This document shows, in pieces, positions 16,980-23,014 of a DNA stretch of 23,014 nt. Below the pieces are notes generated by a model. It saw nothing but the letters and a program-made list of their open reading frames with translations. It had not been told where the DNA came from and made no database searches. Position numbers and translations under genes: made by a program. The DNA comes from Chara braunii. Lineage: Eukaryota; Streptophyta; Charophyceae; Charales; Characeae. Position 1 is the first letter of the stretch. The number at the start of each line of letters is the position of its first letter. The stretch is from the NCBI GenBank assembly GCA_003427395.1, contig BFEA01000200.1, forward strand, positions 1,668,984 through 1,691,997, written 5' to 3'.

Positions 16980-17652
16980 GCGGCTGGATACCGCCACTGG
17001 GCTCTTGGATGCGGAGTGCCAAGACTTGTTCCTCTGAGTTGAGTGGACCCGACCTAGGTTGTCCGGCTGATACCACCAAGTCCCGGAATATGCTGCTGAG
17101 CAGAACCGAGGTGGCATAAAATCCGACCAACCAATCAGCAACTGCGTTAGCCGACAGATTGGGGCTCACTCGGATAATCTCCAAGGCAATTGCATTACGA
17201 AAGATGAAGTCGTGGAGAGGATACCATACTGTTTTGTCTGCCGCCCAACCATTGAAGGAGTCGGCCAACCAGCTTAGACTCAAAAAGGCAATGTGCAGGA
17301 AGACCAGGCATCCGTCTGCCTTTTTAGCAATGTGTCGCCTGATCCTGGGTTCATGTAGCAGCACACATGAGGCCTGACCGTTCAGTACATGTTCAATAGC
17401 CAGGTTGGTGACCTGGTCTTCCAAAAAGACTGGCGGCATGCTAATAGAGGCCAGGGCCAGGGACTCGTCCTTGTTTCTCTGTGCCAGGACCATTAGCCCC
17501 TGAGGGGAGTTCGAACAGACTAGGGAAACTAGATAATCCAGGATCGGCCCTGCAGCTAGTTCACCCTTACTGAGCGTGGTCATAAGATCAGGTTGAATTA
17601 GTGTCTTCTTTGCTGTCCTAGTAGCTTTCCACTTCTTGGCCGGTAGAGGCAC
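16963..17652 (-). CDS. LINE ORF1, C-terminal part (uninterrupted, function unknown)
   Basis: The longest unbroken frame in the LINE, 229 codons, ending in TAG (16965-16963) just inside the ORF2 start. It begins basic (AKKWKATRTAKK), then has a hydrophobic, probably folded region rich in Leu/Val/Ala, including a SCVLLHEPRIRRHIAKKADGCLVFLHIAFLSLSWLADSF stretch split by charged residues. I recognise no named domain. Position says C-terminal ORF1, downstream of the zinc knuckle, though a separate ORF between ORF1 and ORF2 is also possible. It is probably the 3' end of a longer ORF1 rather than a complete gene. Confidence 0.55.
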   Translation of the reverse strand: MPLPAKKWKATRTAKKTLIQPDLMTTLSKGELAAGPILDYLVSLVCSNSPQGLMVLAQRNKDESLALASISMPPVFLEDQVTNLAIEHVLNGQASCVLLHEPRIRRHIAKKADGCLVFLHIAFLSLSWLADSFNGWAADKTVWYPLHDFIFRNAIALEIIRVSPNLSANAVADWLVGFYATSVLLSSIFRDLVVSAGQPRSGPLNSEEQVLALRIQEPSGGIQPHGASQ

Positions 17653-17659
17653 GGGCTCG

Positions 17660-17785
17660 CCATCGGAGAGCAGGGTGTGTACTCATCGGAGAGCAGGGCG
17701 TGTACTTACAAATCTGCAATCCGCGTGCAGGGGATCAGGGCGTGCACTGACAAATCTGCAATCCGCATGCATGGATCCCCTATCG
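17660..17785. repeat. Two short tandem duplications in LINE ORF1
   Basis: catcggagagcaggg plus ygtgtact occurs twice (about 17659 and 17683). Then cagggcgtg...acaaatctgcaatccgc occurs twice (about 17693 and 17736). Both are imperfect and lie just upstream, in the LINE sense, of the intact C-terminal frame. Confidence 0.8.
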
Positions 17786-18392
17786 CTTGTTCCTCCAAAG
17801 TAGCTTTAGCTGAGGTATCGTTTAGTTTCGATTTTTTAATCGGGTTCTACATCAGCGCTCTACCCAAGTTTGCTGCAGGGTCGAAGTGGACCAGACCCTC
17901 CTAGAACAAACCTGGAACTGCGAAGTCCAGCTCCTTTTGTACCAGGCCGTCCGAGCCTTCTGCCCTTGTGGCGGCCCGAGTAGGAGTACGAGGTAACTTT
18001 TTCTCCCCAGGAGCAGGATCCACGTCAGCAGGGCCTCCCCCTGTCTCAGAGTCCTCGCCTAATGGAGGAGATGTTGTCCATTTGCGGGGTCTGGAGGCGC
18101 CTTCTCTCACCTTCTACTTTCTTCCCCGTAGCGTCCTCTGAATGCCCCTTCACCGTCTTTTCATTCCCGCCCTTGGGCCGGGAAGGGTTTTTACCATGTC
18201 GCTCCATATCCCGAGTCCTTCCTCTGCCCCTTCCCTTTTACCTGATTTCTCTTCGTTCTGCAAACGTTTAACTTGCCAGTCCTATCCTTCGGTCCTTTTT
18301 TAGACTCTTCCTCGATGTTTGTCCCTTTTGCACCTGACCCCCCCGCCTCTGGCTTAGTTGTCCTTCTTTCTGACCGCCACTGACTTTGCCTT
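17786..18392 (-). pseudogene. LINE ORF1, basic Lys/Arg/Gly-rich linker
   Basis: - frames at 18110-17901 and 18477-18268 are rich in Lys, Arg, Glu, Gly and Pro, with no folded-domain look. On + the same DNA is pyrimidine-rich. This fits a disordered, RNA-binding linker between the zinc knuckle and the C-terminal part of ORF1, now split over frames. Assignment is by position and composition only. Confidence 0.5.
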
Positions 18393-18980
18393 CTACCACG
18401 TCCTTCCTGGTGGTTTTGACGGTACCCCCGTCTTCCTTCTCCTCTTCTCCTTGTTTCCCTTTTCCCTCTTTATCCACCCCTCCCTGTTTGCTCTTCTCTC
18501 GCTTCCCTTCGTTTTCCTGTTGTTACCTGGTTTCTTAGACGAGGTTCTTTTCCCTCTCAATGGACAGTCCGGATCTGACTCTTTGTGGAAGAATTTTCTG
18601 CATGTGGGGCACCAAGGAGTCAACGCGCAAACTACGTTGATTTCCATGAGCCCGAAGACACCCAGGTCCACTTGCAGTTTCTTCTTATATCTCAATTTGG
18701 AAGAAGGTACAAGATCCAATCTAATGTCTCTCATGTCCGGGAACAAGGGTTTTTTGTACGGAGGAAGATCTCTGATCATTTCTCCAAAAGCATCTCCAGT
18801 TGCTCCTTTCAAAGAACCCATGGCCGAGACCGGAACATTTAGACATCTTACCCAAAAAAAAGTTGTTCCATAGCTTCTCTCCAATCCGATAATTGCTTCT
18901 CCGGCATCCAAGGACGGAATGACAAGGAGTGAACAACATTGTCCAACTCTACCTTGTCTTCCCTTTTCCTTAGCATCCAT
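18393..18980 (-). pseudogene. LINE ORF1, DUF4283-like region and CCHC knuckle
   Basis: ORF1 proteins coat the LINE RNA. This 195-codon frame has FFWVRCLNVPVSAMGSL...GDAFGEMI and a KLRYKKKLQVDLGVFG strand segment that resemble the DUF4283 gag-like domain of plant LINEs and retroelements. CPTCRKFFHKESDPDC (CX2CX4HX6C) follows at about 18625-18580, a zinc knuckle with a longer last spacing than the retroviral CX2CX4HX4C. A Lys/Arg-rich tail then continues to 18393. It connects upstream to 19258-19007 after an interruption around 18980-19007. Confidence 0.7.
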
Positions 18981-19006
18981 TGTTTACCAGATTTTTCCCC
19001 TCGTTC

Positions 19007-19399
19007 CTAAACACCCCCTCCTTGGGTGGGGCCCCAATTTGATTTTGCATTTGCCCATCCATTTTCAGAGATGCATACAATCTTGTTTTTGACCTCAATG
19101 GGGAGGGAAGTGGAATCATCTCCAAAGAAGACAGAGACAGCGTGGCCGTTGAGCCATTCTGATTGCAGGCGCACCCAATCCGGATTGAAGATTACCTTAA
19201 CGAAAGTCATCTCCCGTAATAACCTTGTTGGGGGCTGACCGAGGAGGGAGGATCCCATCTACAGAGCAAGCGCTCAGCAGATCATTGACCCATCCCTTCT
19301 CAGGGTCCGAAGGTGGTGACGACAACGAGAACGAAGTCATCACCACGAAAACGAAGTCGAAGTGTCGACCTCTGACTCTGGACCACTCAACCAAGCCAT
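19007..19399 (-). pseudogene. LINE ORF1, N-terminal region (frameshifted)
   Basis: The likely start is the ATG at 19399-19397 in an AAAATGGCT context. That frame ends at a TGA about 20 codons later because a 20-bp tandem duplication (19325-19344 and 19345-19364) shifts it. Coding continues in the frame with DPEKGWVNDLLSACSVDGIL to a stop at 19197, and again shifts near 19205 into VKVIFNPDWVRLQSEWLNG...ENGWANAKSNWG (19258-19007). The three pieces read as one protein start; no named domain. Confidence 0.6.
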
Positions 19400-19408
19400 T
19401 TTAAAATA

Positions 19409-19840
19409 TACTCGATGATCCCAACAATAATGAACCAAAATAACCAAATTAACCAAAATAACAATACTAGTTGAAGACAACACACTATCCTAAGCCTCAA
19501 CATCCAACTCAAACGGAGGTCAAAAGGGACAGATCATAAGGAGTGGAGACTATACTCGATGATCTACGAGAAGATAACCAAATTAACCAAAATAACAATA
19601 CTAGTTGAAGAGAACACACTATCCTAAGCCTCAACATCCAACTCAAACGGAGGTCAAAAGGGACAGAGCATAAGGAGTGGAGACTATACTCGATGATCCC
19701 AACAATAATAAAGTTAAACTACGAGAAGATAACCAAATTAACCAAAATAACAATACTAGTTGAAGAGAACACACTATCCTAAGCCTCAACATCCANCTCA
19801 AACGGAGGTCACAAGGGACAGAGCATAAGGAGTGGAGACG
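19409..19840 (-). repeat. LINE 5' region: three tandem monomers
   Basis: The block taaccaaattaaccaaaat...ggagtggagac occurs at 19441, 19575 and 19730. The spacings of 134 and 155 differ because 21 bases (cccaacaataataaagttaaa) are missing from one junction. Monomers are nearly identical apart from single-base changes and one N. The array ends about 10 nt upstream of the ORF1 ATG on -. By analogy with rodent L1 elements, such monomers can act as a repeated promoter; that is inference here. Confidence 0.88.
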
Positions 19841-20300
19841 TATACCTTTCCGAACAACCCCAAGTGTCTTCGGACTCCAGGGAGGACAACACTCGTCCTC
19901 TAGAAGTCACAACATATCGACTGCAGCAGCGTCGGTTACTCGAAGAAGATCGCAGCAGCGAGCGGAGTACAGTCTTGATGCGACCGAGGTTGCAACCACC
20001 AACATCCCCATCTGGGCTTCTAACTGGGAGTGTGTACGTCCTCCAACGAAATCCCAGTTAGAAAGGCCTCTTTTTCTTCTCTACCTTGTCCATGGGAGTG
20101 GCCAGGAGAGAGACCCTCGAACTTGCCGAAACCGTCCCCTTCAACCCTAGCGATGGCGAGTGCACACCGTGCCTCCGGCCGTCGGACCCATGCCATTTCT
20201 GGACATGGGGCGTGCACCTCGCACAGCGTTAGCGCACCTTGCGCAGCATCAACCATCCATATGCAACCAGTGAGTTTCCGTGTCGGCCATTGTAGGCCAG
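19841..20300. other. Intergenic stretch, no gene; one hairpin
   Basis: No recognisable coding. A perfect 12-bp inverted repeat, ttctaactggga at 20018-20029 and tcccagttagaa at 20052-20063, has a 22-nt loop. It may be the remnant of a small element or the far 5' part of the LINE. Confidence 0.5.
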
Positions 20301-21002
20301 GTTCACATTTGTCCGTATCTGGGACTGGACCAGGCATTCGTCCGTTTGTGCTTGGCCCAGTCCTTAGGACCCTGCTGGATCAGCAGGGTTGCCTGGATGT
20401 CTGGTAGGGACCCAGGCAGGCCGTTTTTAGCCAGGGTAGTAGGACCAGGACTTGGGCCTACGATCAGGACCATCGATTGGACATCAGATCCAACAATCTT
20501 GATTGCAGACCGAGGGCTGCTCAGCCAGGCCCGGCGGTATACAGGTGGGCCAGTCCTCCACTTCGGACACACATGCGGGCTGGAGCCTCAATTGGGCATC
20601 ACGCCACTGGAGCAGCGCCAGTTTGGGGAGAGCAGCGTTAGAGGAGTAGGGGAGCAGGCTGGAGTGGAGAGATTGGCAGAGGCCATGTCCACGAGGGAGA
20701 GGGAGACCTGGACGCCATAGCTGGGACTTCATACCGGTCAGGGGAACGGCCTTCAACAGTGACCTGCATCGGGAGTCGTCACCTTCGCTGGTCAGTATTT
20801 GTGGCATCCTCATCAGGAGCGCGCAAGAGAGGAGAGTTCTTCTTCTTCTTCTTCTTCTTCTCCTCCTCCTGATTCTTCTCCACTCCTCCATAGCCACTAT
20901 TCTTCTTCTTCTCATCCTCCCTCTTTTCTTCTTCCTCTTCAGAGAGAGAGAGAGAGAGAGATTTCAGGTTCTTCTCCTCCTCCCTCTTTTCTTCTTCCTC
21001 TT

Positions 21003-21065
<63 letters not shown>

Positions 21066-21440
21066 CAGGCAGTGACTATTTCGGGCCTATGTGCGCCCAG
21101 GATCAAATTCGGCATTTTTGAGGAAAGACATTGGCTAGACATTTGACGGGGAGACTTTCTTGGACGACTATTGTCTTCTCTCCCCTCTCCATCTTCGTCT
21201 CTTCTCCCCTTCATCATCCGTGGTTTCTTCCCCATGTGTGTGCGCAAGGAGGGACCTTTCTTCCGTGTATGATCTCCCTCCTTGCTGTGTGACATGTCTG
21301 ATGATGATTGTGTGAGTTGAGTCTGGGTCTGATGTGTCAGGTCATATCTTTGAGTCTTCCGCTGTGCTACATTGCATTATATCGTCTTGTTTTGAGTCCT
21401 GTTCATCACACTGGCACTCCTTGGACATGTGCATCGCCCT
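20301..21440 (+). repeat. Possible diverged LTR related to the 11921-13321 LTR
   Basis: Weak but ordered resemblances by eye. cagatccaac...cagaccgaggg at about 20482-20515 resembles cagatctgac...cagacccgagg at about 12165-12207. A ggccc/gggcc inverted repeat with gtatac in its loop (20528-20551) resembles the TATA hairpin at 12221-12259. Further on there is a gcagcgttagaggag...ggagcagg purine-rich zone. Near the right end, gtctgggtctgatgtgtcaggtc...gagtcttccgctgt (about 21320-21370) resembles the gagtcaggtttgagtc...aagtcttccg part of the LTR. No termini were identified. Low confidence. Confidence 0.3.
20835..21069. repeat. (TTC)n/(TCC)n and (GA)n microsatellites with local duplication
   Basis: TTC repeats from about 20838, TCC repeats, then two copies of a module: cctccctcttttcttcttcc, tcttca, a GA run, and gatttcagg (about 20917-20968 and 20977-21069). 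The second GA run is much longer (about 58 bases against 22). Module duplication followed by different microsatellite growth is the simplest reading. Confidence 0.88.
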
Positions 21441-21463
21441 TCTTCAGATGAGCCAGATGAGCA

Positions 21464-21470
<7 letters not shown>

Positions 21471-21535
<65 letters not shown>

Positions 21536-21536
21536 N

Positions 21537-21592
<56 letters not shown>

Positions 21593-22019
21593 GCAACATG
21601 TGAAGGAAGGTCGATAACGGGTGATGATCGTTAGTAACAGACATGTCACCTGGCATGTTGCACGTCACGCTCGTCCTCCTGGCCCACCACCTCAGCTCCC
21701 TCCTTCCTCTTCTTCTCCCTTCTCCTCCACCACTTCATCCACGTCTGTTGTCCCAGTGGCTTCTTCTCTCCTCGAGGTGGAAGTGAGAACCACAGGGTGG
21801 AGGAGAGAGGAGAGAAGAAGCCACTGGGACAACAGACGAGATGAAGTGGAGGAGAATTGAGAACAAGAGGAAGGAGGGAGCTGAGGTGGTGGGCCAGGAG
21901 GATGAGTGTGACGTGCACCATGCCAGGTGACATGTCTGTTGCTAACGATCATCACACGTTCTCGACCTTCCTTCACATGTTGCAACGTGTGTGTGTGTGT
22001 TTGAGAGAGAGAGAGAGAG
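21471..22019. repeat. Long inverted repeat (foldback) bounded by compound microsatellites
   Basis: Left arm: (CT)n, (CA)n, then ttgcaacatgtgaaggaagg... to 21773. Right arm: the reverse complement from about 21807 to ...ccttccttcacatgttgcaa, then (GT)n and (GA)n to 22019. The single-copy arm parts (about 180 nt each) pair with scattered mismatches and small indels. The loop is about 33 nt (21774-21806). The microsatellites are longer on the left (about 65 CT, 54 CA) than on the right. Transcribed, it would form one long hairpin. Open frames here are symmetrical artefacts. Confidence 0.93.
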
Positions 22020-22236
22020 CATCACATGTGCAGTGAGAGAGAGAGAGAGAGACAGCTTCACATGTACAATGAGAGAGAGAGCTTCATATGTACAGAGAGA
22101 GAGAGAGAGCTTCATATGTACAGTGAGAGAGAGAGAGAGCTTCACATGTACAATGAGAGAAAGAGAGCTTCACATGTATAGTGAGAGAGAGAGAGAGACA
22201 GCTTCACATGTACAACGAGAGAGAGAGAGAGAGATC
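22019..22236. repeat. About 30-bp minisatellite, seven units
   Basis: Units have the form gcttcacatgtacaatgag followed by a short (GA)n of variable length; acatgt is a palindromic core. Unit length is about 26-36 bp because of the GA part. It directly abuts the right arm of the inverted repeat, whose end also reads cttcacatgt. Not CRISPR: there are no unique spacers. Confidence 0.93.
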
Positions 22237-22400
22237 ATGGTGGCTCCTCAACGGTGCACAACACACGAATGTCGTCTAGCACCGTCAACGACAATTCACA
22301 GCAACTGTCAAGCTCAGTTAGTCATCTGGGTTGAACTGTGAGGTCCCTGAAATTGTTGTTATAATGAAATCTGTTTTTTTCCTGATCGGGAAAAACAAAA
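22237..22400. other. Short intergenic stretch
   Basis: No recognisable feature apart from T and A runs at 22374-22400 next to the SINE target site. Confidence 0.5.
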
Positions 22401-22412
22401 TCTCACGATTTC
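22401..22412. repeat. Target-site duplication, left copy (12 bp)
   Basis: tctcacgatttc, repeated exactly at 22589-22600; brackets the SINE at 22413-22588. Confidence 0.9.
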
Positions 22413-22588
22413 TTTTCGTTTTCTTTTTCCCCATCATGTGAATGGGGACAGCCTTGAGATATCATCATGAAAATGGCCCGCCCCAAGTAATTTAGGAATT
22501 TCGTTCATCTGGTTACATCTGGATTCGCTCTCTTGTCCGCATTTCAACACATTTATGGGTGTACCAACTGAGCTAAACCCTCTGGTAT
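22413..22588 (-). mobile_element. tRNA-derived SINE, copy 2 (176 bp)
   Basis: Same family and orientation as 16039-16218. On -, the head has GGTTTAGCTCAGTTGGTAC (A-box region, closer to a real tRNA than copy 1), GTGTTGAAATGC at the anticodon-arm position and GAGCGAATCC at the B box. The body shares a gggacagccttgagatatcatcat-like stretch (on +) with gggcaacggccttgatttattatcat of copy 1. The tail is T-rich on +. Perfect 12-bp target-site duplications flank it. It is not a working tRNA, because the acceptor and anticodon stems do not close. Confidence 0.9.
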
Positions 22589-22600
22589 TCTCACGATTTC
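22589..22600. repeat. Target-site duplication, right copy (12 bp)
   Basis: Exact partner of 22401-22412. Confidence 0.9.
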
Positions 22601-23014
22601 CCTCACGCCGGGATCAGCGGGAAAAAATCCAGTTAGTGCTACCACATTTTTCCCACGTTTCTGGACTCCAAATTGTCCCAGATAAACTTAGGAAGCGCCA
22701 GTTCCGAACCGGGATCTGGACTGCAACGGCGGTCCAGCGGCAAAGGATTTTGGTTTGGTTTCCAGCGATACCCCCTTCTCCGACATTTTCCCTGGTCGAG
22801 GGGAGAAATTGAGAACGAATCCGGCCGCCAGATTGCGCTAGATTCGGAAGGCGGGAATTTGACTGATGGACAGAACCAATTTGCGATGTGGGAGCTTGGC
22901 TGAGAATGAATCGGGAAGAGGGGGAGGAAGGGAGGAGGAGAATCGGAATCGGGATTACGGGAAAAAGGAAGGGGAGGAGGGGAAGTAGGAAAACGGGATC
23001 GGGATGACGGGAAA
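22601..23014. other. Unrecognised sequence, purine-rich at the end
   Basis: Short open frames (22555-22812, 22673-22903) show no domain. From about 22910 the + strand is strongly G/A-rich, with gggaaa, ggaggag and repeated cgggat/acggga words reaching the window edge. It may be a promoter-proximal or repeat region; I cannot say more. Confidence 0.45.

Larger units (their letters stand above)
13395..19840 (-). mobile_element. Non-LTR retrotransposon (LINE), degenerate, with monomeric 5' region
   Basis: Reading on the - strand: tandem monomers (19840-19409), ORF1 with a DUF4283-like region and CCHC knuckle (19399-16963), and ORF2 with AP-type endonuclease, RT and C-terminal zinc-finger region (16979-13499). 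A short 3' UTR and a poly(A) tail of 13 (13407-13395) complete it. It looks near full length but carries many frameshifts and stops, an internal SINE insertion (16039-16218) and several tandem duplications. I could not find a target-site duplication for the LINE itself; its 5' limit may extend beyond 19840. Confidence 0.87.

Noticed and set aside
18358-18873. 171-codon + strand ORF with hydrophobic N-terminus (apparent membrane protein)
   Set aside because: It is antisense to the Lys/Arg-rich LINE ORF1; pyrimidine-rich complement gives Leu/Phe/Ser-rich artefacts.
22019-22236. CRISPR-like regularly spaced repeats
   Set aside because: Repeat units run head to tail and differ only in GA length; there are no unique spacers and no cas genes, and the context is eukaryotic.
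21991-22341. Arg/Glu-repeat protein
   Set aside because: Low-complexity translation of GA runs and the minisatellite.
1-23014. A novel defence or metabolic gene system
   Set aside because: All recognisable coding material belongs to retroelements; no cluster of co-oriented host genes is present.

Overview
This is eukaryotic, repeat-dominated DNA with no convincing host protein gene. Microsatellites, poly(A)/poly(T) tracts, an interrupted chromovirus-type Ty3/gypsy element primed by initiator-Met tRNA, a LINE whose ORF1 looks like the plant DUF4283/zinc-knuckle type, tRNA-derived SINEs and a plant-like U6 snRNA copy all point to a streptophyte (land plant or charophyte alga). A charophyte such as Chara is my guess, not something the sequence proves. 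The window has draft-assembly marks: a 500-base N block (12499-12998), single Ns beside homopolymers and repeats, and a scrambled poly(T)/poly(G) patch near 4101-4166.

Layout. (1) 1-4300: intergenic repeats. These are microsatellites, an 11-bp minisatellite, and several copies of a short poly(A)-tailed retroposon-like family sharing the end CACTTGAACATAATC. There is also a G-quadruplex-prone stretch and a perfect 61-bp tandem duplication. (2) 4392-4495: a diverged U6 snRNA copy. (3) 4797-13321: a Ty3/gypsy chromovirus on the + strand. It has a partial 5' LTR, primer-binding site, gag with zinc knuckle, protease, reverse transcriptase, RNase H, integrase (HHCC and D,D35E), GPF/Y-like module, chromodomain, polypurine tract and a gapped 3' LTR. 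Stops and frameshifts kill it, and two of the frameshifts are internal tandem duplications of 70 and 136 bp. (4) 13395-19840: a LINE on the - strand, from its poly(A) tail at 13395 back to a tandem-monomer 5' region at 19409-19840. ORF1 and ORF2 (endonuclease, RT, C-terminal zinc-finger region) overlap by 17 nt and are mostly broken. A 180-bp SINE with a perfect 15-bp target-site duplication sits inside the RT domain. (5) 19841-21470: possible diverged LTR-like sequence and pyrimidine microsatellites. (6) 21471-22236: a long inverted repeat bounded by compound microsatellites, followed by a roughly 30-bp minisatellite. (7) 22413-22588: a second SINE of the same family with a perfect 12-bp target-site duplication. 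(8) 22601-23014: purine-rich unknown sequence.

How the parts relate. These are independent selfish elements in layers. The LINE was in place before the SINE, because the SINE splits it. The SINEs were probably mobilised in trans by a LINE. The chromovirus can no longer encode its own proteins. I saw no new defence, metabolic or regulatory system. The most interesting material is the SINE family, the monomeric LINE 5' region, the compound-microsatellite foldback, and the recurring frame-breaking tandem duplications.
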